This document shows positions 51,158-60,277 of a DNA stretch of 64,000 bases, in pieces (position 1 is the stretch's first letter; each line of letters opens with the position of its first letter). Source of the DNA: an uncultured Oscillospiraceae bacterium (GTDB lineage: Bacteria; Bacillota; Clostridia; Oscillospirales; Oscillospiraceae); the NCBI GenBank assembly GCA_910579965.1, contig CAJTWF010000005.1, forward strand, positions 39,996 to 103,995, written 5' to 3'. The position numbers were made by a program, and so were the translations under genes. The notes below the pieces were generated by a model. The model was not told the origin of the DNA. It saw only the letters and a list, made by a program, of their open reading frames with translations, and ran no database searches.

Positions 51158-51186
51158 TTGCAAGCGCGCGGAAAATCATATATAAT
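51158..51186 (+). promoter_or_regulatory. Promoter of the nucleoside-type ABC operon
   Basis: TTGCAA (51158-51163), 17 bases, TATAAT (51181-51186), 48 bases before the first start codon. Confidence 0.85.
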
Positions 51187-51234
51187 AATGGTTATTCTCT
51201 GACATAGCGGAGAGGGAAAGGGGGAAACACACGA

Positions 51235-52782
51235 TTGGCTGACAACTACGTAGTGGAGATGCTGAACATCACCAAGGTATTTCCGGGCATCGTGGCCAAC
51301 GACAACATCACCCTGCAATTAAAGCGGGGCGAAATCCACGCCCTGCTGGGGGAGAACGGGGCCGGGAAATCCACCCTCATGAGCGTGCTCTTCGGCCTGT
51401 ACCAGCCGGAGCAGGGGGAGATCCGCATCGACGGGAAGCGGGTGGAGATCCGCGATCCCAACGACGCCAACACGCTCCACATCGGCATGGTCCACCAGCA
51501 CTTCAAGCTGGTGGAGTGCTTCACCGTGCTGGACAACATCATCCTGGGCGTGGAGCCCAACAAGCTGGGCTTCCTGCAAAAGAAGGAGGCCAGGAAGAAG
51601 GTGGTGGCCCTCTCGGAGAAATACGGGCTGCTGGTGGACCCGGACGCGCTGGTGGAGGACATCACCGTGGGCATGCAGCAGCGCACGGAGATCCTCAAGA
51701 TGCTCTACCGGGACAACGAGATCCTCATCTTCGACGAGCCTACCGCCGTGCTCACGCCCCAGGAGATCCACGAGCTGATGCAGATCATGAAGAGCCTGGC
51801 CGCCGAGGGCAAGTCCATCCTCTTCATCACCCACAAGCTCAACGAGATCATGGAGGTCTGCGACCGGTGCAGCGTCCTGCGCAAGGGCAAGTACATCGGC
51901 ACCGTGGACATCGCCGGCACCTCCAAGGAGGAGCTCAGCCGCATGATGGTGGGCCGGGACGTGAAGTTCGCCGTGGACAAGGCCCCCGCGAGCCCCGGGG
52001 AGACGGTGCTGAAGGTGACGGGCCTCACCGTGCCCAGCAAGGTACACCACAATAACGCGGTCAAGAACGTGTCCTTCCAGGTCCGCCGGGGGGAGATCGT
52101 GTGCATCGCCGGCATCGACGGCAACGGCCAGACCGAGTTTGTCTACGCCCTGTCCGGCCTGGAGAAGATCAGCGCCGGAAGGATCGAGCTGTGCGGCAGG
52201 GACGTCACCCGCTCCACCATCCGCCAGCGCGCCGAGACCGGCATGAGCCACATCCCCGAGGACCGGCACAAGCACGGCCTGGTGCTGGACTTCCCCCTGG
52301 AGGACAACCTGGTGCTCCAGCGGTACATGGACCCCCGGTTCCAGAAGGGGGGCTTCATCCAGCGGGAGCCCATCCGGGCCTACGCGGAGGACCTCATCGG
52401 CAGGTTTGACATCCGCTCCGGACAGGGCCCGGTGACGCCGGTGCGCAGCATGTCCGGCGGCAACCAGCAGAAGGCCATCATTGCCCGGGAGATCGACTTG
52501 AACGCGGATCTCCTGGTGGCCGTCCAGCCCACCCGGGGCCTGGACGTGGGCGCTATCGAGTACATCCACAGCCAGATCGTGGGACAGCGGGACCTGGGCA
52601 AGGCGGTGCTGCTGGTGAGCCTGGAGCTGGACGAGGTCATGAACCTGTCCGACCGGATTCTGGTCATGTACGAGGGTGAGATCGTGGGCGAGCTGGATCC
52701 CAAGACCACCACAGTGGAGGAGCTGGGCCTCTATATGGCCGGCGCCAAGCGGAACACGGGGAAGGAGGCCAGCGCATCGTGA
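51235..52782 (+). CDS. ABC transporter ATP-binding protein, nucleoside/BMP type (NupO-like)
   Basis: A 515-residue double ATPase that powers a BMP-family importer. The first half has Walker A GENGAGKST, Q-loop VHQHFKL and Walker B ILIFDEPTAVL, with a changed signature (ITVGMQQ). The second half has the altered Walker A GIDGNGQTEF, the signature SGGNQQK and LLVAVQPTRGLDVGA, as in Bacillus NupO and sugar RbsA-type proteins. TTG 51235 follows AAAGGGGG. It overlaps the first permease gene by 4 bases. The substrate is most likely a nucleoside by family; the binding protein is missing from the cluster. Confidence 0.9.
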   Translation: MADNYVVEMLNITKVFPGIVANDNITLQLKRGEIHALLGENGAGKSTLMSVLFGLYQPEQGEIRIDGKRVEIRDPNDANTLHIGMVHQHFKLVECFTVLDNIILGVEPNKLGFLQKKEARKKVVALSEKYGLLVDPDALVEDITVGMQQRTEILKMLYRDNEILIFDEPTAVLTPQEIHELMQIMKSLAAEGKSILFITHKLNEIMEVCDRCSVLRKGKYIGTVDIAGTSKEELSRMMVGRDVKFAVDKAPASPGETVLKVTGLTVPSKVHHNNAVKNVSFQVRRGEIVCIAGIDGNGQTEFVYALSGLEKISAGRIELCGRDVTRSTIRQRAETGMSHIPEDRHKHGLVLDFPLEDNLVLQRYMDPRFQKGGFIQREPIRAYAEDLIGRFDIRSGQGPVTPVRSMSGGNQQKAIIAREIDLNADLLVAVQPTRGLDVGAIEYIHSQIVGQRDLGKAVLLVSLELDEVMNLSDRILVMYEGEIVGELDPKTTTVEELGLYMAGAKRNTGKEASAS

Positions 52783-53990
52783 AAAAGGATAGAACCCTCT
52801 GGAACGACGGGACCAAGACCGTGGTGGCCTCCCTGCTGTCCATCCTCATGGGCGTGATCTTCGGCGGCGTGCTGCTGTTCGTGGTGGCCCTGTGCCTGAA
52901 GATGCCCCTGTCCTCCGCCTGGGAGGGCTTCCGGATTGTGCTGGGGGGCGTGTTCAACACGGGCCGGGACTACGATGCCGGCAGCGTGCTCACCTTCGGC
53001 ATCAACGCCCGGCTTATCGGGGACATGCTCTTCCGGGCCACGCCCCTCATCATGACGGGCCTGTCCGTGGCCCTGGCCTACAAGACGGGCCTCTTCAACA
53101 TCGGCGCGCCTGGCCAGTACCTCATGGGCACGGCCGTGTCCATCATCGTGGCCCTGGCCATTGACACCAGCGTGGTCCCCGCCTTCCTGGTGTGGATCCT
53201 GGCCTTTCTGGCGGCCATCGCCGCGGGGGCGCTGTGGGGCTGCATCCCGGGCCTCTTCAAGGCCTATCTCAACGTCAACGAGGTCATCACCTCCATCATG
53301 ACCAACTGGATTGCCGCCAATCTGGTGACCCTCCTCTTTGACGGCAGCAATTTCATCAACAACGTGGACTTCGGCAAGACCGGCTACACCCTCAAGACCG
53401 CCACCAACGGCGTGGCCACGGCCAAGCTGGGGCTGAACTTCGGCGGCGGCAACGCCAACGCGGGCTTCCTCATCGCCATTGTCTTTGCGGCGGCGGCCTA
53501 TGTGGTCATCAACAAGACCACCTTTGGCTATGAGCTCCGGGCCTGCGGCAGCAACAAGAACGCGGCCCGCTACGCGGGCATGAACGAGAAGCGGAACATT
53601 GTCCTCTCCATGGCCATCGCCGGGGGCCTGTCGGCGGCCGGCGCGGCGCTGTACTACCTGCAGGGGGACGTGGAGTTCTACTGGCACACCTCCATGGCCC
53701 TGCCCGCCACCGGCTTCAACGGCATTCCGGTGGCCCTGCTGGCCAGCTGCAGCCCCATCGGGTGCATCTTCTCCGGGATGTTCATGGCCTATCTGACCAT
53801 CTCCGGCAGCCAGCTGAGCACCTTCACGGCCTATAACGAGTACATCGCCAACATCATTATCGCGGTGATCGTGTATCTGAGCGCCTTCACCCTGTTCTTC
53901 AAGGGCCTGATGAGCGCGAAGAAGAAGACCATCACCGTGAAGAGCGAGGTCGCCAAAAACAAGGCGGGAGAGGAGATGAAGCGGAAATGA
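52779..53990 (+). CDS. ABC transporter permease, nucleoside/BMP type (NupP-like)
   Basis: A 403-residue permease of the BPD_transp_2 family with about nine or ten helices. The core signature is FRATPLIMTGLSVALAYKTG with LFNIGAPGQYLMGT after it, typical of NupP-type subunits. GYELRACGSNKNAARYAGMN is the coupling-helix region shared with NupQ. A short charged tail follows the last helix. GTG 52779 overlaps the ATPase gene, and its own stop overlaps the second permease gene, so all three are translationally coupled. Confidence 0.9.
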   Translation: MKKDRTLWNDGTKTVVASLLSILMGVIFGGVLLFVVALCLKMPLSSAWEGFRIVLGGVFNTGRDYDAGSVLTFGINARLIGDMLFRATPLIMTGLSVALAYKTGLFNIGAPGQYLMGTAVSIIVALAIDTSVVPAFLVWILAFLAAIAAGALWGCIPGLFKAYLNVNEVITSIMTNWIAANLVTLLFDGSNFINNVDFGKTGYTLKTATNGVATAKLGLNFGGGNANAGFLIAIVFAAAAYVVINKTTFGYELRACGSNKNAARYAGMNEKRNIVLSMAIAGGLSAAGAALYYLQGDVEFYWHTSMALPATGFNGIPVALLASCSPIGCIFSGMFMAYLTISGSQLSTFTAYNEYIANIIIAVIVYLSAFTLFFKGLMSAKKKTITVKSEVAKNKAGEEMKRK

Positions 53991-54991
53991 CGTTTCTTTT
54001 GCAGCAGACTGTCATCTACACGGTGCCTCTGATCCTGGTGGCCCTGGCCGGCGTGTTTGCCGAGCGCAGCGGCATCATCAATCTGGCCCTGGAGGGCATT
54101 ATGATTATCGGGGCCTTTGTGGGGGCCTGGTTTGTGCGCATCATGCAGGAGGGCGGCTGGAACGAGGACGCGGCCCAGGGCCTGCTCCTGCTGGCGCTGG
54201 TGGTGACGGCGGCGGCGGGGGCGCTGTTCTCCCTGCTGCTGAGCTTCTCGGCGGTGAAGATGAAGGCGGACCAGACCATCGGCGGCACGGCCCTGAACCT
54301 GCTGGCCCCGGCCACTGTGCTGTTCCTGGTGAACATCGTCTTCCAGCAGAACACTCTGAACCTGCGCTACGACGCGCCCAGCTGGTTCATGCTCTTCCAG
54401 ACGGACTTTGGCTTTGAGCGCAAGGCCAAGCTGGGTCTGGTGGGGGACCTGCTGCTCAACAAGACCTATCTGACCACCTACATCGGGCTTCTCATCTATG
54501 TTGTCCTGGCGGTCATCCTCTACAAGACCCGCTTCGGCCTGCGCCTGCGGGCCTGCGGCGAGCACCCCCAGGCGGCGGACTCGGTGGGCATCAACGTGTA
54601 TAGAATGCGCTATCTGGGCACGTCCATCAGCGGCGCCCTGGCGGGCATGGGCGGGTTCATCTACGCCCTGACCACCTCCAACGGCGCGGCCAACGGCGAC
54701 GTGGCGGGCTTTGGCTTCCTGGCCCTGGCGGTGATGATCTTCGGCAACTGGAAGCCGCTGAACATCGCCATTGTGGGCTTCCTCTTCGGCCTGCTCAAGT
54801 GCATCTCCGCCTGCTCCGGCACCCTGGACATCAACGGCGACGGCGTGTACCTGCTGGCCCAGATCGGCGTGAGCATCTATGTATACAACATGCTGCCCTA
54901 CGTGATTACCCTGGTGGTGCTGGCCTTCACCTCCAAGAAGTCCCGGGCCCCCAAGGCGGAGGGCATTCCCTACGATAAGGGGCAGCGGTAG
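53987..54991 (+). CDS. ABC transporter permease, nucleoside/BMP type (NupQ-like)
   Basis: A 334-residue second permease. FAERSGIINLALEGIMIIGA is the hallmark of NupQ/RbsC-type subunits, and GLRLRACGEHPQAADSVGIN is the coupling region. About nine helices are visible. Its ATG overlaps the previous stop. With the double ATPase it makes a complete membrane part of an importer. A strong terminator follows 35 bases after the stop; no BMP lipoprotein gene precedes or follows. Confidence 0.92.
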   Translation: MTFLLQQTVIYTVPLILVALAGVFAERSGIINLALEGIMIIGAFVGAWFVRIMQEGGWNEDAAQGLLLLALVVTAAAGALFSLLLSFSAVKMKADQTIGGTALNLLAPATVLFLVNIVFQQNTLNLRYDAPSWFMLFQTDFGFERKAKLGLVGDLLLNKTYLTTYIGLLIYVVLAVILYKTRFGLRLRACGEHPQAADSVGINVYRMRYLGTSISGALAGMGGFIYALTTSNGAANGDVAGFGFLALAVMIFGNWKPLNIAIVGFLFGLLKCISACSGTLDINGDGVYLLAQIGVSIYVYNMLPYVITLVVLAFTSKKSRAPKAEGIPYDKGQR

Positions 54992-55026
54992 AACCCGGCG
55001 GATTCCGGTCCGTGCGGCGCCAAACG

Positions 55027-55064
55027 AACGCGGCGGCAAGAGCTTCTCTTGCCGCCGCGTTTCA
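55027..55064 (+). terminator. Terminator of the ABC operon
   Basis: AACGCGGCGGCAAGAG (55027-55042) pairs perfectly with CTCTTGCCGCCGCGTT (55046-55061) around a 3-base loop, followed by TCAGCTTG. The A/T pairs at the base give a short T-run. Confidence 0.8.
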
Positions 55065-55137
55065 GCTTGTGGAAAAACCGCGCGTGTGGGGGCGGAAAAG
55101 CCGCCCCAATGCCCTCAACAGCTGTGAATACAGGCGC

Positions 55138-55968
55138 TTACCCCTCTGGCCCCAGGACCGGCTGCGCCTTGGGCCACTGTTCATGGAGGAGAATCTCCAC
55201 GATCTCCGCCGTATCCCCGGCCGGATAAAACCGGATGGTCCAGGGACAGGGGGGACACTCCGGCTCCTCCGGAAAGAGCCCGACAGGTTCCGTCTCCCCG
55301 CCGGCCTCCGGGGGGGGCTCCGGGGAGACCGGCTCTGTCTCAGGGGTCAGCTCTGCCTCCGGCTCTCCATCCGGGGGCGGCTCCCCGGCGTCCCCATCCG
55401 CCGCCGTCTGGACCGCCTCCTCCCCCAGGCACAGCTCCCGCCACAGCGCCTTCACGGCGGCGTTTACGTCCGCCGTAGGGGTGTCGTAGGAGAAGCGGGC
55501 GGTCAGCTTCTCGTGCTCCTCCCGGACGGCCAGCCGCAGAAGGTCCAGCAGGGACTGGCTGTCGGAGATGCTCATGAGCCCGTCCAGGTCCTCGGTCCCC
55601 TCCCGGTAGGTCATCTGGTAGGTCACCGTGCTGTAGGCCGTGCCCGCGTCGTAGGTAAAGGTCAGGCCGCTGAGCAGGTAGGAGCCCAGGGTGGTCTCCC
55701 GCCGGACCTCGGACCGGGCCCGCTGGGCCTGGATGTAGGAGTTGGCCTCCTCATAGCAGCGGATGGTCCCCTCCTCCGCCCTCTCCTCCACCAGCAGCAG
55801 CAGAGAGTTGACCAGATCCTGGTAGGTCTCCGAGCGCAGGGTGTCCTCCGCCCCGGAGTCCCAGTACCGGTTGGCGTAGGGCTCCACGCTGCTGTAGGAC
55901 CGCTCCAGCAGCATCCCGCAGCCGCACAGCGCAAGGCACAGCGGCAGCGACAGCATCCACTTTTTCAA
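55138..55968 (-). CDS. Hypothetical lipoprotein with acidic Pro-rich tail
   Basis: A 276-residue exported protein with a lipobox (LALCGC at 12-17), giving a lipidated Cys at about 17. A helical domain of about 165 residues follows (SSVEPYANRYWDSGAEDTLR ... LRLAVREEHEKLTARFSYDT). Then comes a low-complexity Glu/Pro/Gly segment (about 190-235) and a short end with CPPCPWTIRFYPAG. No known family was recognised. It precedes the LUD gene in the genome order but is read after it on the minus strand (21-base gap), so they may share a transcript. Confidence 0.75.
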   Translation of the reverse strand: MKKWMLSLPLCLALCGCGMLLERSYSSVEPYANRYWDSGAEDTLRSETYQDLVNSLLLLVEERAEEGTIRCYEEANSYIQAQRARSEVRRETTLGSYLLSGLTFTYDAGTAYSTVTYQMTYREGTEDLDGLMSISDSQSLLDLLRLAVREEHEKLTARFSYDTPTADVNAAVKALWRELCLGEEAVQTAADGDAGEPPPDGEPEAELTPETEPVSPEPPPEAGGETEPVGLFPEEPECPPCPWTIRFYPAGDTAEIVEILLHEQWPKAQPVLGPEG

Positions 55969-55989
55969 GCCCCTCCGCCCCCTTCTGTT

Positions 55990-56592
55990 CTAATAGCCCA
56001 GCTCCTGGTCCACCAGCACCACTTCCATGTCCATGCTGCCCATCTTCTTGTAGAGTACCACCAGGCCCCTGCAGATGCGCTCCGGGCTGTCGCAGTCGTA
56101 GCACCGGTCCCCCTTGGCCGCGCAGGGGGTCTTGCGGCCCAGCCGCTGGGCGTTCTTGGGGGCCACCACATTGCGCACCCGCTGGAGGGCGCTGTGGAAA
56201 TTGGGGGAGATCTTGTTCCGGCCCGCCAGGAGATAGACCTTCTGGTGTCCGTAGAGGGAGGAGGAGACCCGGTTGCCGGTGCCGTCGATGTTGAGGATCT
56301 CCCCGGTGTCCCCGGCGATGCCGTTGGCGGAGAGAAGGTAGATTTCCGCGCCGGCGGCCAGCTGCTGCACCTGGGCCGGCGGGGCGGGGGTAAAGCCGTG
56401 GGAGAAGACCACATTGTTCCGGCTCAGGCTCTCCCGCAGCCCCAGCTCCGCAATGGTCATGGACCCGCCCATGCCCACGGTCCTCTGGTCAATCTGCTCA
56501 TTGAGGTAGGCGGCGGCCTCCTCCCCGGTGGCAAAGACGGAGACGGCGAAGCCGTTTTTCTCCAGCTTCTCTCTCAGATGGTCAAAATTCAT
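55990..56592 (-). CDS. LUD-domain protein (LutC/YkgG-related)
   Basis: A 200-residue soluble protein. The LUD (DUF162) pattern is visible as VGMGGSMTIAELGLRESL, SANGIAGDTGEILNIDGTGN and AGRNKISPNFHSALQRVRNV. The C-terminal part adds a cysteine cluster, CAAKGDRCYDCDSPERIC, that could bind a metal or iron-sulphur centre. Related proteins act in lactate utilisation, but the partner genes lutA and lutB are absent, so the role is open. AGGAGCAGGGAA precedes the ATG. It lies downstream of the yitT-type gene by 21 bases. Confidence 0.8.
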   Translation of the reverse strand: MNFDHLREKLEKNGFAVSVFATGEEAAAYLNEQIDQRTVGMGGSMTIAELGLRESLSRNNVVFSHGFTPAPPAQVQQLAAGAEIYLLSANGIAGDTGEILNIDGTGNRVSSSLYGHQKVYLLAGRNKISPNFHSALQRVRNVVAPKNAQRLGRKTPCAAKGDRCYDCDSPERICRGLVVLYKKMGSMDMEVVLVDQELGY

Positions 56593-56613
56593 TTCCCTGC
56601 TCCTTTCATATGG

Positions 56614-57483
56614 CTATAAGCTGTCCGGCGAGTACTCCCCGAAGCCCTCTCCCAGGACCTCGTGGGCCTCGCAGACAATGATGAACGCGTTGGGGTCCAC
56701 CCCTGTCACCGTGGCCTTGATGGGGGCGATCTGGCTGCGCTTGAAGGCGCACAGCACCACCTGCTTCTCGTCCCCGCTGAAGCCGCCCCGGCCATCCAGC
56801 AGCGTCACGCCCAGATTCATCTCCAGCAGGAGCCGGGCGATCTCGCCGCTGCGGCTGCTGATGATGTAGGCCATCTTGGCGTTGGAGCCGTAGACCACCG
56901 CGTCCATGGCCACGCTGCATATGTACATGGAGATGATCCCGTAGAGGGCGTTGTTGAGGCTGCGGAAGGTAATGGCGTAGAGGGTGACCACGGCCGCGTC
57001 GATAAACAGGCACAGCCGCCCGATGGACACGCTGCGGAGCCTGTATTTGAGCAGCCGGGCCGCCAGATCGGACCCGCCGGTGGTGCCGCCCATCATCAGC
57101 AGCAGGGCCATGGACACGCCCATGAGCACCCCGCCGTAGATGCAGGCCAGCAGCGGGTCCATGGCGGGAAAGGTGTAGACCATGGCCAGGCCGTCGATCA
57201 TCAGGGAGCTGACGGCGGTGGCGTAGAGGGTGGCGACGAGCAGCTTCACCCCCTGCCTGCGCACGCCCAGGATCAGCAGGGGCACGTTCATCACCAGCAC
57301 CGTCATGCCCACCGGGAAGACGGGGATCAGCCGGTTGATGATCTGGGCCAGACCTGTGAAGCCGCCCATGGCGATGCTGTTGGGCTGGAAAAACCAGTTG
57401 AAGCACAGCGCGTAGACGGCGCAGCCCAGGGTCATGGTCCCGTACTCGTAGAGGCGGCGCAGGACAGGGTTGTTGGATTTCAT
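56614..57483 (-). CDS. YitT-family membrane protein (DUF161/DUF2179)
   Basis: A 289-residue protein with six membrane helices in the first 190 residues and a soluble C-terminal DUF2179 domain (about 215-285, GVTLLDGRGGFSGDEKQVVL ... VDPNAFIIVCEAHEVLGEGF). The family hallmark GGFTGLAQIINRL and the glycine-rich MMGGTTGGSDLAARLL are present. The function of the family is unclear. ATG 57483 is chosen because GGAGGA lies just upstream; the ATG four codons earlier overlaps that site. Confidence 0.9.
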   Translation of the reverse strand: MKSNNPVLRRLYEYGTMTLGCAVYALCFNWFFQPNSIAMGGFTGLAQIINRLIPVFPVGMTVLVMNVPLLILGVRRQGVKLLVATLYATAVSSLMIDGLAMVYTFPAMDPLLACIYGGVLMGVSMALLLMMGGTTGGSDLAARLLKYRLRSVSIGRLCLFIDAAVVTLYAITFRSLNNALYGIISMYICSVAMDAVVYGSNAKMAYIISSRSGEIARLLLEMNLGVTLLDGRGGFSGDEKQVVLCAFKRSQIAPIKATVTGVDPNAFIIVCEAHEVLGEGFGEYSPDSL

Positions 57484-57589
57484 ATGCTCCTCCATTCAGA
57501 AGGCAGGGCCCCCGGGGCCCTGCCCGTGTATATTCACCATCATTATACATCCCTCCGGCGGAAAGGGCAAGAGGGAAGTGGGCAGACGC

Positions 57590-57667
57590 TCAGATGGTGC
57601 GGCAGAAGACGTCCTCCAGGGCAAGGTCCAGATCGTCAAAGAGACTGCACCGGAAGTGGGCAGCCAC
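57590..57667 (-). CDS. Possible 25-residue small protein or gene remnant
   Basis: GTG 57667 follows GAGGAGGAG at about 11 bases and encodes MAAHFRCSLFDDLDLALEDV followed by five more residues to a TGA. Codon choice looks like real coding sequence. An A/T hairpin repeat lies directly upstream, so this may be the end of a gene truncated by the repeat. No family recognised. The rest of the 260-base yitT-mutS2 gap holds only the repeat. Confidence 0.25.
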   Translation of the reverse strand: MAAHFRCSLFDDLDLALEDVFCRTI

Positions 57668-57687
57668 GGCGGAGCGCTCCTCCTCTG

Positions 57688-57730
57688 AAATTCTTTTTTG
57701 ATTCTTTTTTCTTTTAAGAAAAAAGAATGA
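57688..57730. repeat. A/T hairpin repeat, copy 7
   Basis: ATTCTTTTTTCTTTT (57701-57715) pairs with AAGAAAAAAGAAT (57716-57728), preceded by CTGAAATTCTTTTTTG. It lies 13 bases from the mutS2 stop. Confidence 0.75.
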
Positions 57731-57743
57731 CAGCCAAAACCGC

Positions 57744-60128
57744 CTACTGCCGCAGCTCCACCACCGTCACACCGTCTTCGCCCTCGCCGTAGCGGCCCAG
57801 GCGGTAGCTCTTCACGGACGGGTGGCGCTTGAGCTGCTGGTGGACGGCCTTGCGCAGCGCGCCGGTGCCCTTGCCGTGGATGATGGTTACCACGTTGAGC
57901 TTGCCCATGACCGCGTTGTCCAAAAACTGGTCCACCGCCAGATCCGCCTCATCGGTCATCAGGCCCCGGATATCCAGTTCGCTGATGGCCGCCCGGGCCC
58001 CCTGGAGCCGGACCGCCGTGGCCACCTGCCGCTTGGCCTCCTTTTTCTCCCGGACCTCGGCCTCCTCCACCAGCCGGACCTCCCCGGCCTTGACGGTCAG
58101 CTTCATGTTCCCCGCCGTCAGGGTCAGCTTCTCCCCGTTCACCGCCGCAACCACGGCCTGCTTCCGGGTGCCCCCCAGCTCCACCAGGTCTCCGGCCCGG
58201 ATGGGGCGGCTGGGGGCGGGGATGGGTTCCCGCTCCGCCTCGAAGTGGAGCTCCTCCTCCATCTGGTTCAGCCTGCCCCGGATGGCGGAGCGGGCGTCGT
58301 TGACATTCTGCCAGCTGACCGCCTTCTCCTGCTCCCGGCGCAGCTGGCTGAGCTCCTCAAAGATGGCGTCCGCCTGGGCCCGGGCCTCCCGGACGATGCG
58401 CCGGGCCTCGGCCTCGCCCCGGGTGCGGGCGTTCTCCTTGGCCCGCTCCATCTGCTCCCGGAACTCCCTGGCCCGCCGGGCGTCCTCCTCCCGGACCGCC
58501 CGCAGGCGCTCGGCCTCGCCCTGGTCCTTCTCCAGCCGCTGGCGCTTCTCCTCCAGCTGGGTGAGCACGTCCTCAAACCGGATGGACTCGCTGTCCATCT
58601 GGGCCTTGGCGGTCTCGATCACCGCCGGATCCAGCCCCAGCCGCAGGGAGATGGCAAAGGCGTTGGACTTGCCGGGGATGCCGGTGAGCAGCTTGTAGGT
58701 GGGCCGCAGGGTCTCCACGTCGAACTCACAGCTGGCGTTCTCCACCCCCTCGGTGGTCATGGCGAAGGTCTTCAGCTCCGCGTAGTGGGTGGTGGCGGCC
58801 ACTCTGGTCCCCCGTTCCCGGACGTGCTGGATGATGGCAATGGCCAGGGCCGCGCCCTCCACCGGGTCCGTGCCCGCCCCCAGCTCGTCGAAGAGAATGA
58901 GGCTGTGGCTGTCCGCCTCCTCCAGAATGCGCACAATGTTCACCATGTGGGCGGAGAAGGTGGACAGGCTCTGCTCGATGCTCTGCTCATCGCCGATGTC
59001 CGCCAGCACCCGGTCGAATACGCTCACCGCGCTGCGGTCGCCGGCGGGGATGTGGAGCCCGCACTGGGCCATGAGGGTCAAAAGGCCCAGGGTCTTCAGG
59101 CTCACGGTCTTGCCGCCGGTGTTGGGCCCGGTGATGACCAGGGTGTCGAACTGCTGGCCCAGCTCAACGGAGATGGGCACAGCCCGGCCCGTGTCCAGCA
59201 GGGGGTGGCGGGCGTGGCGGAGGCTGACGCTGCCGTTGCGCCGGATCTCCGGCCGGCTGGCGTTCATCTGATAGCTGAGCTGGCCCCGGGCGAAGATGAG
59301 ATCCAGGCCCACCAGCAGATCGTAGTCCGAGAGGATGTCGCCGCAGCAGCCCGCCGCCTGGGCGGACAGCTCCCGGAGGATGCGCTCGATCTCCTTTTTC
59401 TCCTTGGCCTCCAGCTCCTTGAGCTCGTTGTTGGCCTGAACCACGCCCATGGGCTCCACGAAGATGGTGGCGCCGCTGGAGCTGACGTCGTGGACCAGGC
59501 CCGGGAGGCTGGAGCGGAACTCCGCCTTCACCGGCACCACAAACCGGCCGTCCCGCTGGGTGATGATGGCCTCCTGGAGGACCTTGCCGTAGCTCTGGGA
59601 GGAGATGATCTTTTGCAGGATCTGCCGGCCCTTGGCCGCCGCCGCCCGCATGTGGCGGCGGATGTCCGCCAGGGCGGGGCTGGCGGTGTCGGCAATCACG
59701 TCCTCCTCCAGGATAGCGGTGAAGATCCGATCCTCCAGGAACCGGTTCCCCCGCAGGGCGGAGAAGAGAACGTCAATGGCGGTCTTCTTCTCCTGGTCCC
59801 CCGGGTAGTCCCCCACCCGCCGGGCGCAGCGGAGCACCCCGGCGATGTCCAGCAACTCCCGGGTGTTCAGCGCGCCGCCGTGGTCCGCCCGGTAGAGGCT
59901 CTCCGCCACGGGCTTGATGCCCGAGAAGGGCGGGGAGCCCTTCAGCCCGATCATGTCCCGGGCCGCGTCCGTCTCGTCCTGGAGACGCTTTACGTCGTCC
60001 ACGTCCGTCTGGGGGACCAGAGCCAGGGCCTTCTCCCGGGCCGCGGCGCAGTTGGTCTGGTCCGCCAGCATCCGCAGGACCGCTGGCAGCTCCAGGGTGC
60101 GGATGGATTTATCAAATAGTTCGCTCAT
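57744..60128 (-). CDS. mutS2: Endonuclease MutS2
   Basis: MutS-like ATPase with a C-terminal Smr nuclease, acting in recombination control and, in Bacillus, rescue of collided ribosomes. The protein is 794 residues. Walker A is TGPNTGGKTVSLKTLG, Walker B is SLILFDELGAGTDPVEGAAL, and a long coiled coil lies at about 515-625. A KOW-like segment follows (about 635-690), and then the Smr domain LDIRGLMTDEADLAVDQFLD with VVTIIHGKGTGALR. The N-terminal mismatch-recognition domain of MutS is absent, as expected. A/T hairpin repeats flank the gene on both sides. Confidence 0.96.
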   Translation of the reverse strand: MSELFDKSIRTLELPAVLRMLADQTNCAAAREKALALVPQTDVDDVKRLQDETDAARDMIGLKGSPPFSGIKPVAESLYRADHGGALNTRELLDIAGVLRCARRVGDYPGDQEKKTAIDVLFSALRGNRFLEDRIFTAILEEDVIADTASPALADIRRHMRAAAAKGRQILQKIISSQSYGKVLQEAIITQRDGRFVVPVKAEFRSSLPGLVHDVSSSGATIFVEPMGVVQANNELKELEAKEKKEIERILRELSAQAAGCCGDILSDYDLLVGLDLIFARGQLSYQMNASRPEIRRNGSVSLRHARHPLLDTGRAVPISVELGQQFDTLVITGPNTGGKTVSLKTLGLLTLMAQCGLHIPAGDRSAVSVFDRVLADIGDEQSIEQSLSTFSAHMVNIVRILEEADSHSLILFDELGAGTDPVEGAALAIAIIQHVRERGTRVAATTHYAELKTFAMTTEGVENASCEFDVETLRPTYKLLTGIPGKSNAFAISLRLGLDPAVIETAKAQMDSESIRFEDVLTQLEEKRQRLEKDQGEAERLRAVREEDARRAREFREQMERAKENARTRGEAEARRIVREARAQADAIFEELSQLRREQEKAVSWQNVNDARSAIRGRLNQMEEELHFEAEREPIPAPSRPIRAGDLVELGGTRKQAVVAAVNGEKLTLTAGNMKLTVKAGEVRLVEEAEVREKKEAKRQVATAVRLQGARAAISELDIRGLMTDEADLAVDQFLDNAVMGKLNVVTIIHGKGTGALRKAVHQQLKRHPSVKSYRLGRYGEGEDGVTVVELRQ

Positions 60129-60162
60129 AAATCAATACTCCAGATGTACTATTTCAGTATCC

Positions 60163-60205
60163 ATTCTTTTTCTTGAAAGAAAAAGAATCAAAAAGAACTT
60201 TTAGA
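60163..60205. repeat. A/T hairpin repeat, copy 8
   Basis: Identical to 11953-11995 over the palindrome and the tail CAAAAAGAACTTTTAGA, with one difference near the end. It lies upstream of mutS2. Confidence 0.85.
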
Positions 60206-60277
60206 GGCTGTATGCCGCAGCTGCCGGCAGTCGTATGATGCCGCCTCCAGGGCTTTTTCGTTGTTCATAAAGGTGTT

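Noticed and set aside
57822..60119. 765-codon plus-strand frame opposite mutS2
   Set aside because: Antisense shadow of mutS2.
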